From Ceriagrion tenellum (lineage: Eukaryota > Arthropoda > Insecta > Odonata > Coenagrionidae), in contig OY720643.1 in assembly GCA_963169105.1 (NCBI GenBank), forward strand, positions 80,707,696 through 80,771,695: a stretch of DNA of 64,000 nucleotides. The letters are read 5' to 3'. Position numbers and translations under genes: made by a program. The notes beneath the pieces were generated by a model that was given only the letters and a program-made list of their open reading frames with translations, had not been told where the DNA came from and did no database searches. This document shows positions 36,445-46,694 of the stretch, piece after piece. Position 1 is the stretch's first letter, and the number at the start of each line of letters is the position of its first letter.

Positions 36445-36707
36445 TTCTAAAAAGAAATTTTGCCCGATTACAACCCAGCTTAGTTTATCCACCTAACGTC
36501 ACTCTGGACGGAATATTGACAATAGAATAAAACACGGCGTTTATGGTTGAATCAGAGCAGAAAAAATTATTCGTGGAGTTCAAGACATTCAAGAAGTTAA
36601 AGACCGGTTTTAACTCTATTTTTAAAGTAGGGAAGTTAAATACTTCGGAAATATTCCATGGATTTCCGTGGATATAGCATTAAACAAAAAAATGGACGAA
36701 TAAGCAA
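36445..36707. other. Spacer between inverted SINE copies
   Basis: No recognised feature. Confidence 0.45.
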
Positions 36708-36997
36708 ATTGGATTGTATTTTGTAGAGGCGATCGAGAGGCAGGGTCATTTGCGCCACAAGGGACAAGTAATGGAGGAAGGGTGGAGACCCGCCGTCGGC
36801 TCTTAACGAAAGGCGCCAAGGGGACCACGGCTTAACGTCTCATCAGACAGACGGAGTACTATACTTGAAGTGCCTTCCACAAGAAACTTAAGTGGATTTC
36901 TGGTTTCCTCTGCAATATACCCTCCGCTGCAGCAATTGGAACCCTGGCCGCCCGTATGGTTAGCGAGTACTCTAGCCACCACACCAACCCGATCCCC
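36708..36997 (-). mobile_element. SINE (family B), minus-strand copy
   Basis: The minus strand begins GGGGATCGGGTTGGTGTGG, as in the copy at 36127, and runs through the same body. It includes the A box, the GACGTTAAGCCGTGGTCC block and a GGCGCAAATGACC block, and ends at an ATCCAAT remnant (36708-36714). The B box is changed to GGTTCCAATTGC. It is more diverged than the plus copy, and no target duplication was found. The two copies face each other 280 bp apart and could form a long hairpin if transcribed together. Confidence 0.88.
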
Positions 36998-37106
36998 TAT
37001 AAAACAATAAGTTAAGAAACACACAGAAGTGTTGTACAATAAGAGGCCATTTGAATTACTCTTAGGGAAGGAAGAAGAAGCTGAATTATGCACATATTAT
37101 GGCTAA

Positions 37107-37330
37107 GCCGGCCCCGGTGGCGGCGGGGTAAAGTCCTCGCCTGCTAATCCGAGGGTCGCGGGTTCGAGTCCCACCTGGGTGGGTTTTTCACCACCCAGGG
37201 CATGGATGTATGTCAAGTTCTGTTGGTCCGGTCCCTGGAAAACCTGATGACAGGCTCAGCAGCCTATCGGGATTCCGGGGACATACGGGCCAACAGAATC
37301 GTCCGGCAAGCAAAAAAAAAAATAAAAAAC
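37107..37330 (+). mobile_element. tRNA-derived SINE (family A), plus-strand copy
   Basis: The head GCCGGCCCCGGTGGCGG carries an A-box-like TGGCGGCGGGGTAAAG. The B box GGTTCGAGTCC is perfect (37161-37171). The anticodon-loop region CTGCTAA resembles that of a serine (GCT) tRNA, although no long variable arm is present, so the parent tRNA is uncertain. The body carries a CACCCAGG inverted pair (CCTGGGTGG/CCACCCAGG) and a GTTCTGTTGGTCC block. The tail is an A-run from 37312. The copy at 308-522 is the same family on the other strand. Confidence 0.9.
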
Positions 37331-37539
37331 TTGTCAGAATAAAATTGACGGAAGAAGATCCCTAGATAAACACCGAACAAACTGAGATGTAAATACAAGA
37401 AGGAAAAACAGCAAATGATAGTTTTTTCAAATAAATCGATTGCACAGGTAAGCTAGACTCTAAAACTCAACATTTTTTCTATGTTCCGCGAAACATTGGA
37501 AGAGTAAGCGATGAGTAAAACTCATTTGAGTAAACTTTA
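37331..37539. other. Unassigned spacer
   Basis: No recognised feature. Confidence 0.4.
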
Positions 37540-38080
37540 AATCAATGAGACCTCATCCTGAGGCACTTCGTCAGCTTTCTGAATGGGATGACTTTTCGAT
37601 GTATATCCCCAGACCCCCCAAATACCCCCCCCCCCAACCCCCCAAAGCCAGTCTCACCATTTTTACACACCCATCAGGCCGACGTTATTTTCCAACCCCA
37701 CAAAGCGGCTACTGTCCTTATCAACTCCCCTCTCCCGCTTAACCACCCCATCACATTTCTCCGACCATACCCTCACCCTACATCAAAACCCTGGTGAATT
37801 CTCAGGCCCCGATCCCTCCTCTAGACTCCCATCCCCCAGAAGCCAACAAGAATCATGATCTCCCCCACTCGCCCAAACCGCCCCCTCCGCCTCCCCTCCC
37901 ACCCAGTGGCCAAAAGCGATGCAAACATTCGCGTCCACGTCCAACGGGCTGGAAACTCGAGATACGAGGAAGACCCCGACCAACCGCCCTCCGTCGCCTG
38001 CCATCGGGAGAATCGGCTGTGTGAAGGGCGAGGGGAAAGGGGAGAGACTGCCAGAGGCCGCGAAAGTTAGATCGCGCGAC
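37540..38080. other. C-rich then GC-rich CpG block
   Basis: It begins with C-runs (37613-37650, up to 11 C in a row) and becomes CpG-rich around 37870-38080. Overlapping open frames on both strands (37545-38170) are due to composition, with proline-rich shadows and no domains. It may be a promoter island. The following 80 bp return to AT-rich sequence. Direction and start site cannot be set. Confidence 0.35.
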
Positions 38081-40562
38081 GCCAGATAAATGGCCGCAAA
38101 TTGAGCATGAAAAGCCATTATTTTCTCTCGTTCTTCGCGTTTTCTTCTCGTGTTGCCATCGTATTTTCATTATTTATTTTTTTAGACTGAGTATCTGACA
38201 TATGTACGACGCATTCTCTTGCAAGGGACGAAGCTTAGGCATGTTGGTGTCAGTGAGGGAAGATTTGAGGCTCAAATGGTCGATTTATTTTGACAATTCA
38301 AGCAAGGAAACCAAAATTTACAGTTAATAATGGTAGTAAAAGAAGACCAACGTACTTACCTTGGCCGTAAATGAAGTGATGTGAGTAATTAATTGTGTAC
38401 ATACCTATAGAAACATTAGTAATAAGCTGTATGTAAATTTATTCGTGAAGCTTTAAAAATGGCAGTTGGAAAATAGCGGAGAGAGAATACCATTACTTGG
38501 GCTTGTATATTGATGAATAAAAAAGAAGTAAATAAAAACGAGGAAACCATCAGGACAAAGTTATTGCTAAATTTTTAAAAGCTTATATAATTCCCCTTTC
38601 CTTGCTTATTTTCCTCACTGCGATAATCCTATATCCTGCCAATCATAAAAACCTACTAAAAATAATTCCTAAAATATATAATTGAGCATCTATTATTGCA
38701 ATTTCCTCAGCATTTAAATAGCGATAAGGCATTTATTCACTCTCTAACTTCCTATAATTTCTTATTTTTCCATAAACCTATTCCGAACCATTCTTTTATT
38801 CTTCATTATAACTGTACTCTTCATTAGTAGTGAGACTATACTTAGAAAACCGTGACTTAACGACAATACGAAATCGATAATGAAGTTAATATAATTCGAT
38901 GGTTTTATTTTTCATGAGAATGGACTTTGTATCCTTGGAGAGAATATGTGAGGATTTTATAAATGAATATCATATAATTTGGGAGATAAAAATGTTGTTA
39001 TGAGAGTTATTCAGGACCAGACAAATATGATTAAACTACACTCTAAGTTTGAAGTATAACCAGTAAAATCCCAATGTGGGCCGGAAGTTACATATTAATA
39101 TGGAAAAAAATGTAATTTAGCTACATCAATCAAAAAACAGAGACCATTATTTGCAAACGTTTGCTTATTAAGACAGCTTCACAAGTGAATTATTAACTTC
39201 CTCATTTCAAAGAAATGGTCTTCACAAATATCGACATAGCAATGAAATTCATTAATTCGAAAATGACCTATTAAACACCCATAGATATTTATCCCAACAA
39301 GTTGTGTATTCATTTCCGAAGAATGTTTAATTTGAATGACGGAACCTGTTTCTCGGTAAATACATAGCAGGATGAAGAAACAATTCTTAAACAGTGCAAG
39401 AGCATTCTAAAAATCTGGATTTGCGAACAAGTGAAATTTTACGAGCAAGCGATTCAAGCCATTGCCTTTCCAGGATAGAAAAAGTAAAAGAACATAAACA
39501 TTTCTGTCACGCCCTGTAAACTGGCTGATTTTTTTCTGATATATAATAAAATCTCACCGCTCACCTCTTGAACATTCGTGTTTTACTTCACACGTTCTCT
39601 CTTATTCGCAAGGCAAGTAACAATCTTCGTCTTCATAGATATCTAGAAAAATTAGCAAACTCAACATATCAGGGTTGTCTAAGCAAAAATGGATATTAAC
39701 TGTCACTGGGAAGCATAACTCTGTAATAGTTGTAAGTAAGCACTTCTGTAAAAAATCTTGAACTGGGTAGAGAGTAAAAATTCTTTGAGACGTATTTCTT
39801 TCTGTGAGAGATATTTTATGGCGCTATAAAAATTGCGAAAAAGGTGAAATGTTTCTCTCATACATAAAATGTGAATGAGTTTCTCTCATACATAAAATTT
39901 TGCCTTTAGTCTAAATAGTCTTTCAAAATAATTATTTAATAAATTGAGAGATGAAGAGTATTTTAGTGCGATTTTATATGGTAAGTCTTTTCCTGTGCAA
40001 AGCAAGAAATTGTCCGCTATCAATCCAATTAAATATCTGATAACTGTGTGTAGTATGCCAAAGCATTATACTACCTTATTGACAAACTCAATACTGTATC
40101 TTTATATAAAACTGAGCATTAAAAATTAATTGAATCGCATATCTGCAGATGCAATAAGTTGGGCAGTCAAAGTAGGAGTTAATTTAACAAAATGAGACCT
40201 AACGACAAAACAATATGTTTGGCAGATCATCATAATGTTAAAAATTATTATATCATGCTCTGTATCGATTTCCCCGCCTTTACAATTTTCATTACATTTT
40301 TATCATTGTGCTGTTGCGTTTATCTGTTAATACTAAAATTGCAAATTAAACTTCAAATAGGTATTTTAAATTAATTAAACATCAACACATGGGATGATGT
40401 AAAACACTCCAAAACGCAAAAAATTTAACAATGCAACATTGTGAATTTATAAAGATAAATTTGAAGCTATCTACAACGAGTAAACTGCTGGCAAATCTTA
40501 TAAAATGGTTCTTGAGCTACTGAAATACGTTTTAATGTAGTAATTGGCCCGATGTATTCGAC
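38081..40562. other. AT-rich sequence, nothing recognised apart from a short tandem
   Basis: Short frames at 39944-40129 and 40192-40374 have no motif. No RNA gene or TE protein seen. Confidence 0.45.
39851..39898. repeat. Two-copy direct repeat, 28-bp period
   Basis: GTTTCTCTCATACATAAAAT occurs at 39851-39870 and again at 39879-39898. Confidence 0.85.
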
Positions 40563-40806
40563 TTAACTGCTGCACGTAATCGGTATCCCGACTCTGTCTG
40601 GAAGAAATAGTTCGAATAGGTCGCGGTAAAAGTCGCAGCGATTCTTTCCGAACAAGTTGTCAATTTGCCAGGAGAGGAAAGATTTGAGCTGCAGCAGAAA
40701 GGGTGAAACTTCCTCACACGGGGGAGCCAGATTGCTTTGAGAGTCTGAAGAAAAAACGCTCTCCAACTCCCACGGAGCGAAATTTCCGACCAATTGCCTG
40801 AACGAG
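40563..40806 (-). other. Candidate orphan coding segment of about 80 codons
   Basis: A minus-strand frame closed by a TAA at 40563-40565 runs back to an in-frame stop near 40806. Its composition is protein-like rather than AT-driven: LVGNFAPWELESVFSSDSQS, then CEEVSPFLLQLKSFL, then FGKNRCDFYRDLFELFLPD. It lies in a patch with more G+C than its flanks, and an AG that could serve as a 3' splice site (TCTCGTTCAG) precedes the segment. There is no good ATG at the start. I do not recognise the family. It could be a host exon, a relic, or chance. Confidence 0.2.
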
Positions 40807-41989
40807 ATTTACAGAGTTCTGTTATTATCTTTTACATAACTGCCGGTACTGTTCTACATTTTGATCGCGATTCGAATGTATGCCCAATGCAAAGCAAAGC
40901 AAAATCCAAGAAAATGATGATATATTCATTAAGCTATTAAATGACCAGGACAATAATCTACAGCCTTATGCTTATTTGTATGAGAAAGCAAGTTCACTTA
41001 GCGTATATATTAAAATGGCAACGTGATCGGCAGATTTGGTGCCACCAAAGGGATAGATACCACTAATTAATTTCGAGATTATAATTGTTGTAGTTTTATT
41101 AACTGTCCACTATGATAATTAACAGTTCATTAAGCCTTATTTTATAAAAATCACAGATAATAATAGCAGATCAGACGTAAATAATTACGAATTTTAGGTC
41201 GTCTTTTACACAAGTATTGCTGACAGAGGCAGTGTGAACCAAACAACACCACAGAACATGAAGGAACTGACAAGTACATCACGGAAACGAGAGTTTCATG
41301 AATCCTCATTTATTCCAAACGAGGCATTTGTTAAATATTCCATACAACTTTTCAGCAGGATACCACTAATTTCCAGCAAGAATTTAATTCGAAGCTTCAG
41401 CAGCTTTTTGTGACCGCACCAGCAATGGAGGTGATTTATTTAAAATTCGAGAGCACCGAACAATTTCGTATCAGTTTTATTTCAGTTTATGATGGGAATC
41501 GGTCTTTCGTCACCGACGAATTACTCATGAAAGCAAACCTCAACAGAGTAAAAAAAATACCAAATTATGAGTCGAGAAACTGACAATTGCCGATGAATTC
41601 GAGGCGACCTCCCCGGTCGATTTGATTGGACTGGCTTAATTTATTCAGCGGCTGGTCGGGGAGCTTAATGAGCCAAACATTCGACGCGGACAACAGACCG
41701 AGATCGACCGCAAGCGTTTTTGTCACCAGTGGCACAAAGGGAAATGGGTAGGAGAGACCGATGTTCCAATGTTCGACATACTTAGCCAAGCTGAATTCGA
41801 GAGGTTGTCTCTATTGCGCGCTCGGTGTCTCCACACCACCTCACGACATAATGTATCACCTAACGGAGTCACTCAATATCGCTACCTAACGCAGCATGTA
41901 CTCTGTATCACACAGATAATTCATTCATTCGTTAAGTTGAGTATTCTATTAGCAGAGTGATAAGTTTTTGGATAATATTGATCCTACCG
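40807..41989. other. Unassigned sequence with a GC-richer patch at 41560-41830
   Basis: The 74-codon minus frame at 41565-41789 starts at TTG and has no recognisable motif. Otherwise AT-rich. Confidence 0.4.
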
Positions 41990-42425
41990 ACATATATTTT
42001 TTAATATCGTCCCGTTTTCCGTCCGCCATTACATCCCTCTTGACACCCTCTCAACGTTTTCCTCATTTAATTTCACCCAGAGCTTCTATCCTCTTCCTTT
42101 ATCTTCCATTCTTCCCCGGTGATCTCCCCACCTACCCTCCTACTATTCCCTCTAATACATACATTCTCTATCCACATCTTTTACCTCCTCCAAACCTAAG
42201 TCACTAGCTTTCTCGTTCTCTAAATATATACAAAACCTCCCCATTCATTTTTTTCTCTAACCAGATCACCCTCACTATCCTGCTCAAAACTCACATCTCA
42301 AGCGCCTCAAGTCTACGTACCTCCCTCCTTCGCAATGACCAACTCTCCGACTCGTTCCGTACTAAGTTTTCAACATCTATTTCTTTACGCTCCTATTCAG
42401 ACTCCCCCTTTCATCAATTCCCTCC
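41990..42425 (-). pseudogene. LINE reverse-transcriptase ORF, C-terminal relic
   Basis: Reading the minus strand from about 42340 downward, the frame gives RRLEALEM, stop, VLSRIVRVIWLEKKMNGEVL, and after shifts KEEDRSS and MRKTLRGCQEGCNGG. The block order RRLEALEMWxxRR, then WxEKxTNEEVL, then a KxxDRSSW-like tail is that of the C-terminal region of animal endonuclease/reverse-transcriptase LINE proteins. It is more decayed than the copies at 13.7 and 32.0 kb. The plus frame 41968-42207 is its shadow. Confidence 0.65.
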
Positions 42426-44807
42426 TCATAGAAAATGCATTTTTAGCCATGAAATACCGCAAAAAAGGTTCATCAAAATTCCTACAAGCTATTGGATCGG
42501 GGTGAAAGATTGCCATCCATTCATTCTAAAACATATCGTGCGCTTAACAAAATCATTGGAAATACGCAAGTACCATATCGTTATTTATTCTTTACATATA
42601 TGAGCCAGTTGAACGGAATAGGATTAAGAGCCCTCCTAACTCCTCGAGAGCAACATTTATAATTTTATTAAGACTTCAAGGAATACACATAGGGACTCTG
42701 ACATCTACGTAGAAGGAAGACATTCTTCAACTCCCACAATACATGTTGTTGATACAAGCGAGCTGGTCAAGCGTGGTAGAGTGATGACGAAATTTACGAC
42801 GACTTTATGAGAATTGAAAGGCACATGAAGCATGAGACAGATCTGATGAAGAGCAAGTAAAAGGCAAAAAAGAGAAAAATGAAAAAAATAGAGTAGAAAC
42901 AGTTTATAAACCAGCCAGTCTAATCGTTAAATATCCAATAATGGCATCAATTGTAGATCGAGCCTTGAGGAGTAAATAAGGGAGAGAGCATCGCTAACTA
43001 CCAAAAATTTTATTACCAATATCTTAAACCTACTTCGAAAACATTTTTGGTTATTTAAATCAAAATTATTTATTCTAAATCTCCAAATATAATGGATGAG
43101 ATTCGAGGTAAAAGGGTACGTGTAAAGGAGTAACGTGTCATGCATATCGAACAATCCCGAACAATGAGCCAGAAACGTCAAACCGATATTTAACAGATTA
43201 TACTTCATATCTACACCTGGATAATCATTGTCGATATCAAATCATCGATAACTCGTCCGCAATGTTCCAGTTGGTTATCGCACGTATCCACTTATCAAAT
43301 AATAACATACCTAAATATCGACCTTTAACAGCCATATCGAAAACAAGTTATTATTATTGACAATCGATATTTATGTATATTCTTTTGAACATTCCAATTC
43401 CCCCTTTGATTGAAAGAATCTATGGAAACTATTGGTATCATGATGTTTATCGTCATATCGCACATATCTACGAAGCGGCTTTGCGCTCACAACGCGTTCA
43501 CAAGGGCAGGCGCCCATTCCACCCCCACTGGAGCCATCAATCACCCAGCAAACAAGATATGGCTCCAGGAATTCCAATGCAAGCCATACGCGACGCGACG
43601 GTTTTCAGTTCCAATCCCATTGCAACGCGATCCCTTTCAGTGAACATTGGGGCTCATTCACGGTTTAAGTCGCGGACGCTTGTCGCACTGCCAATCAACC
43701 GCGTTACTTGATTTGACTACGAACGCGCGGGCAAGGGCGGGAGAGATCACATGCATTAGCTTTCTCCTCTTCACTCTTCTGGCCTAACACCCCTTTTTCG
43801 CGCGAATGCAGCCCTTGCTTGGTAAATTTTCAGAGTATCAGACGTGTCTTCACTTGATTACCACATGATACCACTAAAGGCTACAATTACGCCAGTGCTT
43901 CGCCTCTTCGACGATAATTAACGCCCAAGCACATTCCGTCTCGTCACATGACATTTACGACCGTACTTCCTAGACACTTGGAGAGACTTTACTTCCGTCA
44001 TCTTTCGTTTATGCGTTTTGACGATAAATATTAATTTGGACTTCGTTTATAGGTCGTTAAACCATGATATTTGTTGACTGCAGCTATTCTCACCAATCCA
44101 AGCCAGTAACCTGATTCCCAAGTAGTTCATTTGTACCTCCTTTTTGTGGTGTATGTTTATATTTTATTGCCTTTTCCATGGAATTTCTCCCTGAATGGAT
44201 GGCATTCATATAAACCTAATATGTCTTAGCATGTAACTATTTCACCTGGTTCTTGTTTGATCGCATAGCGGAACATATGTTACTTTCTTCTTCTATTCTC
44301 CATTATAATTTTACCCGTCCATTTGGCCTTACACCGCCTTCAACACACAAGTTTCTGTAGTTCGCCCTACTGATACGCGCCCATTTATACAATTCCCATG
44401 GAAAACGAGTCTGATATGTGAAGAATCACGCTATACACGCGTGTTTTAGATACTGTTTCCTAGTTACTAGCCTTTCTTTAACTTCCATAATGGTAGCAGT
44501 TGCCGTTTCTTTATGAACGCTCACTTATCTTGGACTATTCCGCGCCTGGTGACTGTTGTAATTTCAACTTAGCCAACATGTATCTTAAAAAGAAGAGGAA
44601 AATATGAATGCTAGGTATAAAGTCATTACAATTTTTCAAAATCTCACAGTGCCCTGAGGTTGAGAACTCGGTCGCTATATCTTATGTTTTTCTAATTGTA
44701 ACTGTTTGTCAGGTTTTTCAGTTAACGTATTCCAAAAAAGCAATAAAAGGTTTAATTAATAAAGTTGGTGCTTTCCAGCGATACTTTGAGGACTTAGCAA
44801 AACATTT
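42426..44807. other. Unassigned sequence; ATCGAT-rich patch and GC-rich patch
   Basis: Between 43230 and 43370 the motifs ATCGAT, TATCGA and CGATAT recur. A GC-richer patch follows at 43460-43760. The 112-codon plus frame at 43373-43711 overlaps frames on both strands and shows no domain. TATCGATA-like sites near a GC patch could be promoter-associated, but this is only suggestive. Confidence 0.3.
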
Positions 44808-44965
44808 TGAATGAATACGGTAAACTTAGTTTTTCCACAATAAATTTAATGACTTACGACCATGGTTTCGACGGTTACGATTATTGATGATGACGTTAAT
44901 TGTCGAAACCTTGGTCGTAATTTATTTAATTTATTGTGGAAAAACAAATTTTACCCTATTCATTC
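44808..44965. mobile_element. Short foldback element with hammerhead-like core in the loop
   Basis: Arms 44808-44874 and 44902-44965 are inverted copies (TTTTTCCACAATAAATTTAA, then TTACGACCATGGTTTCGAC, with a few changes). The loop contains TTGATGA (44884-44890), then one T and GAC...GTC, then GAAACCTTGGTC at 44905-44916. This is the same GAAACC-TT-GGTC box as at 14261 and 14447, although the rest of the element is different. The first box has C changed to T. On the minus strand the left arm carries GAAACCATGGTC. Confidence 0.7.
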
Positions 44966-45469
44966 CAAAGGTTGCATTCCAAAATGACAGAAAAAAATCT
45001 GATTCCAAACGCTCGAGAAAAAATTTGCGCATGAATATTTTGAAAATTTCAACGGCTCAATTATGGGCAAAGACTTCAGTCGTTAATTTCGATATACTTC
45101 ATGGCCAGCCGAATACTTAAGAAATGTTTAGACGCCCATCAAAGAATGAAACCCATTACATCAATTATAATATTTCTTGTATTTCATTCCAGGGCTAAAA
45201 TGTGAAGTTCTTAGGCATGTAAATGAATATTAAGGAAGATTTGGATCATTTACAGCACATTTTTCCCTCCAAAATTTCAGATAGTCTTTACGCTCCCGCA
45301 AAATTTTTAGAACTAGCTCTTCAGCAGTTTTTCCATGACAAGAGCCGACAGATTTGAGGTAGATGACTATTTCAACCTTGGCAGAAGTTGAGCAAATTAA
45401 ACAAAATTGCAAGTAAGTTGGAGCCTATGAAAATTTATAAAGCTCAATTTCTATACAAGTAATTAACCA
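44966..45469. other. Unassigned sequence with a protein-like minus-strand frame
   Basis: The minus-strand frame 45230-45412 (60 codons, no ATG) reads GKTAEELVLKILRERKDYLK, then FWREKCAVNDPNLP before the stop. It looks like real coding sequence or a relic of it, but I recognise no family, and nothing upstream extends it. The plus-strand frame at 44884-45120 starts within the foldback element. Confidence 0.25.
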
Positions 45470-46694
45470 TTGTTATCTATATATAAATGTATTAATTCTG
45501 GTGTCCCTCAAGGCTCAGTACTTGGTCCAATTTTATTCTTGATATATGTAAATGACCTGTGTGACTATAAATTTAAAGGCCTTATGACAGCATTTGCTGA
45601 CGATTTTGCCGAATGTTACAATGAGATAACTTGGGAACAAGTTAGAAAAAGTATGCAAGCTGATCTAAACTATTTAAGAAAATGGTTTAATTCAAACAAT
45701 CTCGTTATGAGTGTGCATATAACGAAATATGTATGTTTTAATGTTTGTAATCGTTTCACATTTGATTGGGATCTAATATACCATGATGTAAACTGCAATC
45801 CTGATTCATGTTGTGCTCCTGTTGAAATGTCAGCAGCATAACATATCTCGGTATAACTGTAGACCAAGCTTTAAAGTAGACGCAACACATAGCCTCTGTA
45901 ACAAAAGTGTTGCGGTATACGTTAGCAAAATTTTATCTGCTCCGTAACAAATGTCCATTAGAAAATTTGAAATTGTATTAAAATGCATTAATAAACTCTA
46001 AATTAACTTATGGCTTGATTGCATGGGGAGGAGCTTATTTTAACTCTATTAAGCCAGCTATTATCTTGCAAAAGAGGCATATCAGGATAATGCTAAATAA
46101 GAATCGTCATGAGCCATCCTTTCCACTATTTCAACACTTGAAATTCCTCCCACTTAGGCATTTGTACGTGTACAAAGTACTTAGATTGTTTTTTCTGAGG
46201 AGTGGTGCTAAAATTCCTGTCTCAAATAGGCCAGGTTTATGGAATTTTCGCAGTATATTGACACCCTTGCCGAGGCCCAAATTGTCTCTGTACAGGCGAA
46301 GTGTTTTATATATTGGGCCTAAAATGTATAACATACTACCATCTGAGTACAAATGCGCACCTAGTCTTGCTTCTTTTTTAAAAAATGTTAAAAACTGGCT
46401 ATTTACTTTTGAAAAAATCGAAGACATATTTTGTTAAATAAAATTATTTTGCTAAATAAAATTATTATTTTGTAAACATACTGTTAAAAGGAATTCATTT
46501 GAAATGTTGGTATTAATAATTTTTTTTTCTTGTTCTAAATATAACAATATATGGTTGTAGTTCTAATTGATGGTAACCTCAACACAGGTTCGCCTTATAG
46601 GTTACCTAAAGCTCCAAATATCTAATTATGTATTCTTTGTATTTTTTCTGTAATTATTCTTTTGGAGCAATAAACATTATAAACATTATTATAT
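45470..46694 (+). pseudogene. 5'-truncated non-LTR retrotransposon with RT core
   Basis: The relic begins inside the reverse-transcriptase palm: SGVPQGSVLGPILFLIYVND (about 45496-45555), then AFADDFAE carrying the catalytic FADD (YADD in many relatives; about 45588-45611), then DLNYLRKWFNSNNL. After a stop at 45839 the thumb continues in a shifted frame with GITVDQALK (about 45852), YLLRNKCPLENLKLY, then LTYGLIAWGGAYF (46002-46040), LQKRHIRIML and FLPLRHLYVYKVLRLFF. The last frame closes at 46435-46437. A 3' region ends in ATAAACATT repeats (46669-46694). Strand and content suggest the CR1/L2/Jockey side of the LINEs, a different group from the minus-strand relics. Stops and shifts make it non-functional. 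Confidence 0.9.

Noticed and set aside
37240..37275. CTGATGA followed by an AGGCT/AGCCT hairpin inside SINE family A, considered as a hammerhead core
   Set aside because: No GAA box follows the hairpin; this is the ordinary body of the SINE.
37545..38170. Several proline-rich frames on both strands
   Set aside because: Products of the C-rich and CpG-rich composition; six frames overlap and none has a domain.
43373..43711. 112-codon plus-strand open frame
   Set aside because: Overlaps frames on both strands with no domain; judged compositional.
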